From contig OX393565.1 in NCBI GenBank assembly GCA_947652115.1, forward strand, positions 23,723,488 through 23,787,487: a DNA stretch of 64,000 nt. Reading direction: 5' to 3'. The translations under genes and the position numbers were made by a program. The notes under the pieces are model-generated. The model was given only the letters and a program-made list of their open reading frames with translations, was not told the DNA's origin and did not search any database. Below are positions 28,175 through 39,343 of this stretch, in pieces (positions within the stretch are counted from its first letter, which is position 1; every line of letters starts with the position of its first letter). Origin of the DNA: Blastomussa wellsi. Lineage: Eukaryota > Cnidaria > Anthozoa > Scleractinia > Plerogyridae.

Positions 28175-28456
28175 ATGAAAATCAACGCTGCTTTGATCAA
28201 TACCGTCTGTTTTTTCTCTTTGGTTTTTCTTGGTTCTGCCATTTATGGTCCGAAAGTTCTTGATTCTGTACCCTTTTTGATCAATTTTGTTGATGGCCAG
28301 CTTGAAAACATCTTTTGGAATTTGCTCAAAATTACAGTGGCGTTTAATGTGATGCTTGTTATTGCAAAAATGTCTTCAGGAACGCGGATTGAAATTCGCT
28401 CACCGTTTGGTTTGGGGGAAAAAACTGGCTTGAACAACCAAAACTGGCCAAGTTGA
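28175..28456 (+). CDS. 93-aa two-pass membrane protein
   Basis: Start ATG 28175 after ctatatacccaga. Hydrophobic segments lie at about 8-24 (INTVCFFSLVFLGSAIY) and 47-65 (FWNLLKITVAFNVMLVIA). A polar C terminus follows, with basic and Ser residues. The gene sits between integrase and the small basic protein. No family recognised. Confidence 0.65.
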   Translation: MKINAALINTVCFFSLVFLGSAIYGPKVLDSVPFLINFVDGQLENIFWNLLKITVAFNVMLVIAKMSSGTRIEIRSPFGLGEKTGLNNQNWPS

Positions 28457-28479
28457 ACAAACAAATGAAATTTTGAAAA

Positions 28480-28704
28480 ATGGGCCGTGGACGCAAAGGT
28501 GTTCTCATTCAAGCTTCAACCATTGGGAAAAAAAGGACAAGAAGTGACGTTAACCAAAAATATTCTGATATTTTTGGCAGAAACAACACCGTTAAAAATC
28601 CAGAAGAAATTTTTCTTGACCCTGGAGTTTTGAATTATTTGCACAGTTTGCGCCCGAGCGAGATTGTTAAAACTGTTCTTCCAACCACTCCCCGAGCGCT
28701 GTGA
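28480..28704 (+). CDS. 74-aa basic protein
   Basis: Start ATG 28480 (gaaaaATGGG). The N terminus GRGRKGVLIQASTIGKKRTR is strongly basic, then a mixed segment ends LRPSEIVKTVLPTTPRAL. It overlaps the 3' end of the converging polymerase gene by 38 bp. A DNA-binding core protein or processing-site-bearing peptide is possible; nothing decisive is visible. Confidence 0.55.
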   Translation: MGRGRKGVLIQASTIGKKRTRSDVNQKYSDIFGRNNTVKNPEEIFLDPGVLNYLHSLRPSEIVKTVLPTTPRAL

Positions 28705-31700
28705 TCACTTCCGTGTCCAACAGTTCTGCAAAGTCTTCTTCTGTGAGTGAGGTTTCACCCCACACCCCACAACACTCTTTTTTCCCATATGCTTTTGTGT
28801 GGATCCCGTCTTCCGCAATCCAGCGTTTTGAATCAAACGCGCACAGTGAAATCTTGTTCACGTGCATGCCCCAGATTTCATGCCCTTCGCTCCGCAGAAT
28901 GTTCATGCCGTGTCTCATCTGTTTCTTCTCGCCAAAAATCATTTCGCGGTAATGCTCGTGCTTGATTTTTTTCTTGACGACGCACTTTTTCACCCCCTTT
29001 GCCTTTTTTATATTTTTTTCGTCCCCTCGGAGGATGGAATACATTTTTGACCTGAGACAGATGACTTCGTCAATTGGCACCCCCGCGCATTCATCTTTCA
29101 TTTTGCCCAGGACCTTTTTGTTGACGTTTGAGTGCAGCGGGTGCTCCTTCGGGTAATCACTCAAGTCATACAATGATTTGTTTCGTGCAACGTCTTTGTA
29201 CACGTCTTCTGTTTCGATCTCGAGCAGAAGGCTGTCCGTGTCTGTGTACAAAAGTTCACATTTTGGTCCGTACTGCTTTTTCAGGTGGTTGTAGAAAAAG
29301 TCGTACATGAGGATCTTGCTGTTGTCCAGGATCGTCATGCCCGTGTACACCGGTTTGTTCAGCAGAATTTTTCCTTTGTGCATGTGTATGCCCGCCATAT
29401 CATTTGTGAATTCTACAAACCTTGAGAACAGGGGGCTGGCAACCAGTTTTCTTATTTTGTTTTCTTCATCACCGCGCACGATTTTGATGTCCGTGCGCTT
29501 CCGCAGGTTCTCCATCGTTTTCCCGAACACCGAGTTGTTCATCAGCTTGTAGAAGTTCTTTTCAAAGTCGCTTTTTGCTTCTTTTCGGAACTCTGTGTTC
29601 ATCATGATGTACGGCTCCATCCAGCGCTCTTGATCGAACTCGAGCACCTTGTGGACTTTTTTCAATTTCATGCCCTGTTTCAGATAAAACTGGAGGTTCC
29701 TGTAATGCAAAACGTAATTGTTTTTGTCTTCAAGCGTCAGCAGCAGCTTCTTGTCTTTGGGTGGTTTCAGATCAAGCTTTTCCATCAGACGATTTTGATA
29801 GTCCGACATGTCCTCTTTTTTTACCGCCTTTTTTTCCGGTGCAAGCGGATAGCTGTTGTGCTCTTCATGCAGTTCCGCCGGATATTCAAGGTCAACCTCA
29901 AGTATCCAACCAGTTTTTGCACCCTCTTTTTTATTTTGGATTTCTTCTTCAGTCGGCATGACACGTTTCCATTTGAAATTCCTCAATGGCAGGGGCTTGC
30001 ACATGGCCCAGCCGTAAAGGTTGTTTGCATCGAGATACATGATCCAACTTTTCGGTTTGCTTTCATCGAAGCCTTCACACATTGGGTTGTTGGCTTTGGC
30101 GTGCCTCTTACTGGCCATTGAAATCCCGCCGCGCATCCCCCTTTCCACAAACAAATGCATGTCGATGTCTGTGAAAAGCTCCAGCTCGACGCCTGTCATT
30201 TTCAAGAGCGCGTCCCAGCTCAATCCTGGTGATGTGAAATAATGCGCCGGATCAAGCCCATACTGCTTTTGACATAAGTCCCTGAAGTTTTCAAAAACAT
30301 CTGCCAGCAGGGCGACATCCGTTTTCACATAGAGATCGTGATAATCTCCAAGATTTTGGCACTCAAATGTTTCCCAAACTTTCTGTGCGTGCGCATATTC
30401 AGAATCTGTAATTCCTTCGTCATTCAGTTTGCTGTAAAACTTTTCTTTTTCAGGCAGTTTTGTCTCGTCGAATCTCTCCCATGAATCCATGTACTCATAA
30501 GGATAGATACCTTTTTGAAACAAAAGTTCGCTTCCGTTTGAAATTCCTGCTGTGTTTTTCAATGCCTCTTTGGGTGTTGCTTTCACAAGTGAATCGAGGC
30601 TCCCCTGCAGAAAATTCAAGCTGTCAATGAAATGCAAACCACCCATGGAAAATGTGATGTACTTTTCCATGTTGTTGGCGATGCATTTCACTTCTTTTTC
30701 TTGCTGCGCTATCGCTTGCATCAAGTGGTGCGCATCATAACCTCTCAGATTGTGAAATACAACTGGAATTGGGAATGTTTTTGGTTTCAACTTCAGTTTG
30801 AAATTACACCAATTGTGTGCGGCTCCGCGGAACTTGCCTGTCAAGTGGCAGTGGTCTTTTACAGCGTCTCTGAAAACTGGTTGGATCAACGGTTTTTCAC
30901 AAAATCGGCATTTTTCTTGTTTTTCCGCCGCTTCTTTTTGTTCTTTTGCCAACTTTTTCATGCAAATGAAATCCAGCTTCTTTTGCGCAAACCAGAAACA
31001 TTTTTTGTGAACCTGCCCCAAATATTCGTCTTTGTTTTTGTTCCATGCTGGCAATGAGTCGAGAAAATTTTCTTTCATCAAACTTTTGTTGCATATGTGG
31101 CAGTCTTTTGCTGTTTTGAAATTTTCCCAATCTTCTGGTGTCATCGCAACCGGTTTTGGTTCTTCCACACTTTCTCTCAATTTTTCTTCCTCTTGCACGA
31201 TGTCGTTCAGAAAGTTCCCCACCGCATTTTTTCCCCTCCAGACTTTTGTGTTCATGATTTTTCCATCACTTCTAACACTCATCCAGGCGTACCCGCACGC
31301 TTCGTGCCATTCAGTTTTTTCTGTGAAACTTTTTTCTTTGCTCTCTGGCCCTCGCTCGCATGTCGAGATTTTTTTCACAAGTGCCTCAAAATCAGCATAA
31401 ATCACGAACGGGGCCTTCATCTGTTTGTGGAAATTCTGGAATGAAAGCTTGTTTTTTCCTTCTTCCGGCGTGTCAATCCTTGTGGGTCTGCCCTCCAAGC
31501 CGTTGCAATATTTTTCATGCTCTGCAAGCAAATCCGCACTTGTGTAACCTGTCAGGCACATCATGCAGTAGTGCTTTTTGCAGCATATTTTTGTCTGATC
31601 AAACAACAAAGCGCTCACCCTTTTGACAAAACAGTAATGTTGAATTTCTCCTGACTCAATCAGAATCAAATTGATTCGTGGCAAGTTTTTCTCACTCACA

Positions 31701-32539
31701 TGGTGGAATATCACGCAGTTTTTTTCCCAGCCAAAGACGTTTATTGCCAGATGTGCGTTTTGTTTTTCAAGCTTTTCAATCTGTGACACCGGTGTTGGAA
31801 AATTGATGCCTGTCCAATTTATTCCGTCGTTGACCGGATATTTGCTTGGCCTTTGTGGGTTCTTCCCGTCTCTTGGTGGGTATAAAGCTGCTCTGAGCGC
31901 CCACTTCAAACATTCGTTGTCTGTGTTTTTCACATTTACAATTGCTTTCTTGGCCGCAAGTTTGGCCGGCAGTGGCAACCATGTTCCCCCGCTCAATGGC
32001 TGAAAGCGCGCGACATTCACGTATGCGACCATTACTTCAACAAAATCCCATCCTGATCCTTCTGCTGACCAGTTCTCGATTTCTCCATTGATCTGGTCAA
32101 TAAATTCATCGAATTTCTCTACAAACTTTACTTCGTCTTCCAGATCTTTCTGAAAGAAAATATATGGATCGTCGTTTTTGAAATAAACTTCTTTTTCAAC
32201 CGTTTTCGTGCCGCCTTCTCCATCGTCAATTTCTCGTGAAAACTTTACTCTCATTCCGAAACCCACTTTCACGTTTTTCAATGAAACAATTTCATTTTTC
32301 ACCACATTTATGAACTTATCTTGATAAAGGTTTGCAAAAGTGTAAAGATCTTTGTTGTTTGGGTCATTTTCTCTGAATCTCATCGACCAGACGCTGAGCC
32401 ATTCACGGTAATTTGTTTGTGAAATCATGAAATTTCCGTGAAGACGATTCTTTTCTGGGTCCAATGTTTCTTGTTGAATTCTGGGGGTTTGACCGTAAAA
32501 CATTTGCAGTACATCGTTTGAATAGTCAGCTGCGGCCAT
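28667..32539 (-). CDS. POLB: Protein-primed family B DNA polymerase
   Basis: A 1290-aa protein from ATG 32539, the first ATG, lying inside the right inverted repeat. An N-terminal extension of about 370 residues carries a Cys/His cluster (CCKKHYCMMC...HEKYC). The 3'-5' exonuclease motifs are YADFEAL (about 382-388), FHNLRGYD (595-602) and YVKTDVALLAD (about 737-747). A CRFC...DHCHLTGKFRGAAHNWC zinc-type insert lies between the first two. Polymerase motifs are DANNLYGWAM (837-846), NNSVFGKTMEN (about 1001-1011) and YTDTDS (1098-1103). All catalytic aspartates are present. It replicates the linear element using a protein primer bound at the TIR ends. Its first 11 residues are shared with the F-box-like protein at the opposite end. 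Confidence 0.97.
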   Translation of the reverse strand: MAAADYSNDVLQMFYGQTPRIQQETLDPEKNRLHGNFMISQTNYREWLSVWSMRFRENDPNNKDLYTFANLYQDKFINVVKNEIVSLKNVKVGFGMRVKFSREIDDGEGGTKTVEKEVYFKNDDPYIFFQKDLEDEVKFVEKFDEFIDQINGEIENWSAEGSGWDFVEVMVAYVNVARFQPLSGGTWLPLPAKLAAKKAIVNVKNTDNECLKWALRAALYPPRDGKNPQRPSKYPVNDGINWTGINFPTPVSQIEKLEKQNAHLAINVFGWEKNCVIFHHVSEKNLPRINLILIESGEIQHYCFVKRVSALLFDQTKICCKKHYCMMCLTGYTSADLLAEHEKYCNGLEGRPTRIDTPEEGKNKLSFQNFHKQMKAPFVIYADFEALVKKISTCERGPESKEKSFTEKTEWHEACGYAWMSVRSDGKIMNTKVWRGKNAVGNFLNDIVQEEEKLRESVEEPKPVAMTPEDWENFKTAKDCHICNKSLMKENFLDSLPAWNKNKDEYLGQVHKKCFWFAQKKLDFICMKKLAKEQKEAAEKQEKCRFCEKPLIQPVFRDAVKDHCHLTGKFRGAAHNWCNFKLKLKPKTFPIPVVFHNLRGYDAHHLMQAIAQQEKEVKCIANNMEKYITFSMGGLHFIDSLNFLQGSLDSLVKATPKEALKNTAGISNGSELLFQKGIYPYEYMDSWERFDETKLPEKEKFYSKLNDEGITDSEYAHAQKVWETFECQNLGDYHDLYVKTDVALLADVFENFRDLCQKQYGLDPAHYFTSPGLSWDALLKMTGVELELFTDIDMHLFVERGMRGGISMASKRHAKANNPMCEGFDESKPKSWIMYLDANNLYGWAMCKPLPLRNFKWKRVMPTEEEIQNKKEGAKTGWILEVDLEYPAELHEEHNSYPLAPEKKAVKKEDMSDYQNRLMEKLDLKPPKDKKLLLTLEDKNNYVLHYRNLQFYLKQGMKLKKVHKVLEFDQERWMEPYIMMNTEFRKEAKSDFEKNFYKLMNNSVFGKTMENLRKRTDIKIVRGDEENKIRKLVASPLFSRFVEFTNDMAGIHMHKGKILLNKPVYTGMTILDNSKILMYDFFYNHLKKQYGPKCELLYTDTDSLLLEIETEDVYKDVARNKSLYDLSDYPKEHPLHSNVNKKVLGKMKDECAGVPIDEVICLRSKMYSILRGDEKNIKKAKGVKKCVVKKKIKHEHYREMIFGEKKQMRHGMNILRSEGHEIWGMHVNKISLCAFDSKRWIAEDGIHTKAYGKKECCGVWGETSLTEEDFAELLDTEVITALGEWLEEQF

Positions 32540-32810
32540 GTTCGCGTATATGGATGCGCGCACACTTCTTCAAATGGAAAATAATTCTGGCACACTTTGT
32601 GCAAAATATGCAAGAGTGGTTCTGGCACACTTTTGTGAACGCATGTGCAAAATTGGTGTTTTTTCCCACACACATAGAAAGGAGTGGTTTTGGACACACC
32701 GGGGTTAAAATTTGTTGTCGATGCAAACACGGCGACAAATTTGGAGCCGTGTTTGCATCGTCAACAAATTTTATCCCCGGTGTGCCAAAACCACTCCTTT
32801 CTATGTGTGT
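32505..32810 (-). repeat. Right terminal inverted repeat of the Polinton
   Basis: Mirror image of 16768-17073. The outer 143 bp (32668-32810) is the same internal palindrome. The inner end carries the polymerase start codon (32537-32539). Confidence 0.95.
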
Positions 32811-34160
32811 GCCGACAATACAGCGCGGGTGAATGACAAAATACGAGACTCACCGAGACGCCGAGCGATATTCCAAAAATCCGAGGCTGCGACTTAAACG
32901 ATATCATATATACTACGAAACAGAAAGAAAACCAAGAAGAGGCACAAAGGCTTTCAAGATTTCGACACGGGATCAAATGATTTGTCGGTCCCACAGTGTT
33001 CTAGCTGCCATTCGCCAGCCCTATGGTTCTGTTTATATGCATGGTGAACAAACAGTTCTTGCGGTTTCTTTGAGAGGATAAATTCGTGTGTAGCTTGTCT
33101 TTACAACTTTAAGACATACACAAGACGGACGCCACTCACATCTTGGTTCGACTTTATTCTGCAGCGCTTTATGCCTTTTCTGGATTCAACTGACGGAAAT
33201 TTCTGTTCACCGCTGCATTAGAGGCGAATTATTATATAATTTCTTTCAGGCTATTTCTCGCAAATGCCTCACGGCTATTATGCAGATTTCTTTGAAATAC
33301 CTGCGTCCCTTTATATTATAAAATAAGTCACACGCTCTATTTGAACTGTACTATTGCGAAGAAACGATTTCTTAACAGGACGAATAACCCGATGCACTTG
33401 AAGGTACTTAAGAAAATTAAAATTTGCTTCCCCCAGAGCACTCTCTACAGGGGCGGATCTAAGGGGAGGGTGAGGGGGGTGTGCACCCCCTCTTGAGATG
33501 TTTACGTCACCCATCAGTAACGTCATTCCTTGGTGACACCTTGATGGCGCCACGTTCTATCACTGGTTCGTTGGAATTGCTTCTAGCTCATGTTCATCGT
33601 AAATTCTCTTTTAAATTGTTCGAAAAGATGGTCTTTCTCTTTTTTGCTTTATTCGTCAAGGTTGTAAAGTCTCTCTTTTGCTCACATCGTTTCTTTGCCA
33701 GATTACAAAAGTGATTGAAATTTTCTTCTGTAATTATCTAGAAAAGGAGAAAAGAAAACAAGATTAAAAATTAATATATCAAACTCCTGCAGTCCGTTAA
33801 CGCTCGGTAGTTAGATAACTGTTTCAAACTACTTTATAGCATTATTTTTTCTCAAAATAACCTATTTAAAACGTATTTGATTTTTTTTTCTATTTAACGC
33901 ATCGTGATATTTCTGTTCTAAAGCACGCGATATTTCCAACGTTTTGCGGTGACGAGCAGATTATTTTGTTATATTTGTTTTGCCCAAAAGAATCAATTAT
34001 CTCCAAAGAGAAACATTAGGATACATAACCCAAAAATATTCAAGAAAATTTTATTGCTGGAACCTACAAAGAATTAATAGCATTAAAACCTAATCCTTTT
34101 TAATAAGTTAACAGGATGTATTGTTCTCTGGCATACCCTCTTAAATTAATTTCGTGGAAA
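32811..34160. other. Host flank right of the Polinton, no firm gene
   Basis: Continues host copy 1 and matches 63057-64000. A frame of 82 codons at 32833-33081 starts at an ATG and is intact in both copies (63079-63327) with one Tyr/Phe change. With so little divergence this does not prove coding, and no family is recognised. Copy 2 lacks about 400 bp corresponding to roughly 33505-33925, so that part is either lost in copy 2 or gained here. Confidence 0.5.
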
Positions 34161-35270
34161 GTAAACCAATTTAATTCTACGTATATCCGTTGGGAAGGGC
34201 TGAGCCTATCTGATAAGATTACAAGAAAAGCTTTAAAATTTAGCGAACTAGTTAATGGCTTATTTGAGACATAGCAAATCGCCATAACAGTTGCGCATTT
34301 AGTTAAAAAATGCCACCTTCGATTAATTAAAACGAACGTATACAAAATTATTCTACATTAGTTGCAATAATATGATCAAAAATACTTTTAGCAAAGTTTG
34401 TATATCTTACATTTTCGATTACTTGATTCTCAAAATCAACTGAATTTAATTGCCCGCTTTCAAACGACAAACAACAGCAGGTAAAAAAATATAAAACAAT
34501 CTTCAAGTGTTTTTTTTTTTTTTTTTTTTTTTTTTAATAAATTTTAATGCGACACAATTGCTTACATTACAATACAAAAAAAAAAAAAAAGAAACAGTAC
34601 TCTGCTGCAACAATAAATACTACTTACAATGGAGTACTAACACGACTAAGATACAAATACGTATATCACTTACGGTACATTGGTCTATTTACAATGCGTT
34701 TTTAATATTACTTACAAAGCTATTACATAAGGTAGAGGTTTGCATGGCTTTACCTTTACATGTGGAATTAAGAAAAGGTTTTTGTTATGTCGTAATGTGA
34801 GAGGAAAAGGGAAAAGTTTTCTATTTTGGGAGAAAGACTGCGCATTTTACATATCCAAATAAAATATCTGGCGATCAAAAAGTAGAAGTTTATGCTCTTG
34901 TTCTTGTTTGGCTTTAACCCTAATACCAGAAATGGCGATAGATGAGTATCACTACTTTTTTATGATTTATTTAGTTGTACGCATGCCATCACCAGATTTT
35001 CGCCGCGGTGCCGTCGTACGTTAACAGCAGTTTGAAATCAAATGAATTTTAAATAAACTACAAGTAAGCGCAGAATCTACCTTTTTCGCTAAATCCCGTT
35101 TACCGTGCTGGAAGCATGCTAGATATGCCATCGTGGATGATAAATACAAAAGAACCAAAATCAGACCCAAACATTTTGTACCCATGTCAAGAGTCGCTGG
35201 AAAGTCCACTTCCAACTCGGCAATTGTGGGCGGATTTGTGTCGGATGGAAAATGGGACTCGGCGTTCTTA
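34161..35270. other. Spacer between host copies, no gene seen
   Basis: AT-rich, with a long T-run (about 34510-34533) and an A-run (about 34577-34590). The two runs could be ends of small retroposed fragments. No coding sequence recognised. Whether homology to copy 2 continues here cannot be tested because the window ends. Confidence 0.45.
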
Positions 35271-37780
<2,510 letters not shown>

Positions 37781-38049
37781 TATTAATGTTTAATTAACTA
37801 ACCAAGAAAATAACTAAGAAAACATTGTTATTGCAATTGTTATATTTATCAGAAATACATGTTTTTGTTGTTGTTGTTGCTGTTGCTGTTACTGTTACTT
37901 ATAAAGCAATAAACAATGAATCAGTTTCTTGCCTGATATTGCTTTTTTCTTTTCCATCCAGGAATTGATGTCCACGAATGAAATGACGGCCTTAACTCAG
38001 TAACATAATGATTAGCTGGCAGGCTTCGTAGAGGACGGCGCATTGTATT

Positions 38050-38484
38050 TGTTTCGTCAATATAATGAATTATTAACTTGATTTCCTGATTGATTTTGAT
38101 TGACACTTACTTATGCAATTTAGCCACGTGAATACGTCAGTTTTCCGGCAGTTCAGATATTCTAGATTCGAAGCTACGTGCATGTTTTGCTAACCTGTCT
38201 CGCTGACCCGTCTTCTGTTATTACCTGACCTGTTTTATCCGTTGCTGACCTGTACACAGTTGTATACCGTGAAACAATCCTTCTAGACATCGTCAAAGAA
38301 GTAAGTTCTCAGTGATGTAATTCTAGCTGTAATAGTTTTACTCGTGCGTTTATGAACCTATGGTCCTGTTCAGTTTCTGAAATGTATTTTGTTCTTTTCC
38401 TCAGATCGAATAATAATAATATACTGGAATAAATTATACGATTTGCGTAACCTAGTTGGATTGCCTGTTTGGTTTGTTGGACCA
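38050..38484 (+). repeat. 5' LTR
   Basis: 435 bp, from TGTTTCGTC to TTGGACCA. It differs from the 3' LTR at two places (ctgacctg versus ctaacctg, and ctagctg versus ctagatg). I did not identify a convincing primer-binding site just downstream. Confidence 0.95.
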
Positions 38485-38535
38485 TTTCATTCGATTTCTG
38501 GCTTGATGAAGAGAGTGCGCTAATCGACCCCGACC

Positions 38536-39249
38536 ATGGCTGAAGCGGCGCTAAAACAAGCGAAGACTGACCGGCGTACAGCAAAATCGGCCTTCACAAG
38601 GGCTGGAAAAGCGTTGGTACATGCCGTAGAACATAAAAGACCTCCGAATGAGATAAGAGAAGTCTTAATTAAGCTGCAGGGAGTGTATGAAAACTTAGTG
38701 GTTAAACACGAGGATTATACCAAGCTCATTGAAGATGATAGTGCGTACGAAACGGAAGAACAATGGCTCTCCGATTGCCAGGAAACATTCATGCGGCTTG
38801 AAGTAGACGCAAAAATGTTTGTTGAAAGTATGGAACAGTTTAGTTCGGATGATTTAGCTGAGAATGGTAATTTAAGTAAAGAAAAGGAGAGTATTGCGTG
38901 TAATGAAGTGCTTGAAAACGAAGGAATTTTAAATATGCAGTCGACAACACCCAGCACAAGCGACGTGTCCCACAGCGATGAAATGCAATTAGTCGGACAA
39001 GTCGGTCCGGAAATTAACGTCGAGAAAGGCGCTAACTCGGTACAAGTAATTAACAGTGTCTCGACAGCTGATGATAAGTCGATTAACACAGAAAGCAATG
39101 TAAACATCACGTCAATCGGTAGTACAGAGAAATTACAGCAAAGTCCTATTGAAACTGGCGCCTGCACGTTTAAAAACCCAAGCTTCCTGTTTTCGCTGGG
39201 AATGTCCGAGATTACGCCATCTTTCGTTCAGATTTCAAGCACGCAATAG
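38536..39249 (+). pseudogene. gag: BEL/Pao gag, truncated
   Basis: The frame of 237 codons from ATG 38536 gives a helical, charged N terminus (coiled-coil-like, about 1-110) and a low-complexity Ser/Thr/Asn region. It stops at 39247-39249. A shifted frame continues SDFKHAIEAKYSKRDAITLL (about 39228-39290), which looks like the start of the DUF1759-type gag domain. Then the sequence jumps to a zinc knuckle (CFSCLKRAGRGHTLDNC) at about 39325-39380. Most of the capsid-like domain is therefore missing, so this copy cannot make normal Gag. Confidence 0.8.
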
Positions 39250-39343
39250 AAGCGAAGTACTCAAAAAGGGATGCAATCACACTTCTACGTACGTGCCTGC
39301 GAGATAAGCCACTGCAAAGGCAAATCACCTGTGCTTCAGCTGC

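Larger units (their letters stand above)
16768..32810. mobile_element. Complete Polinton/Maverick DNA transposon (16,043 bp)
   Basis: The element is bounded by 306-bp terminal inverted repeats. The target duplication is GCCGA (16763-16767 and 32811-32815), or TGCCGA if the terminal T on the right is assigned to the target, which would give the 6-bp duplication known for Polintons. Copy 2 of the host duplication shows the unoccupied target (ttaattgccgacaatac, near 63052). Hallmark genes are protein-primed PolB, an rve-type integrase, an A32/FtsK-like ATPase and a double-jelly-roll capsid protein. All major frames are open and the TIRs read as identical, so the insertion is probably young and possibly still able to move or form particles. 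No adenain-like protease gene was recognised. Confidence 0.95.
1208..34160 (+). repeat. Large direct duplication, copy 1 (contains the Polinton)
   Basis: Homology to the second copy begins at 1208 (tattaatgtttaattaac), matching 37781. It runs collinearly through the peptide gene and minisatellite to 16767, is interrupted by the Polinton, resumes at 32811, and still matches at 34160, the counterpart of the last window base (64000). Gene-free parts are mostly intron-like or intergenic AT-rich DNA with SINEs and MITEs. The copies differ by scattered substitutions, small indels and several transposon-sized indels. A tandem duplication or two haplotypes placed side by side would both give this picture. 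Confidence 0.9.

Noticed and set aside
16768..32810. Integrated adenovirus-like or giant-virus fragment rather than a transposon
   Set aside because: Complete TIRs, a short target duplication, integrase plus protein-primed PolB, and an empty site in copy 2 define a Polinton/Maverick insertion.
32833..33081. 82-codon frame conserved in both host copies
   Set aside because: It is intact in both copies but divergence is too small to test constraint; no homologue is recognised and no splice or promoter context seen. Left as a note only.
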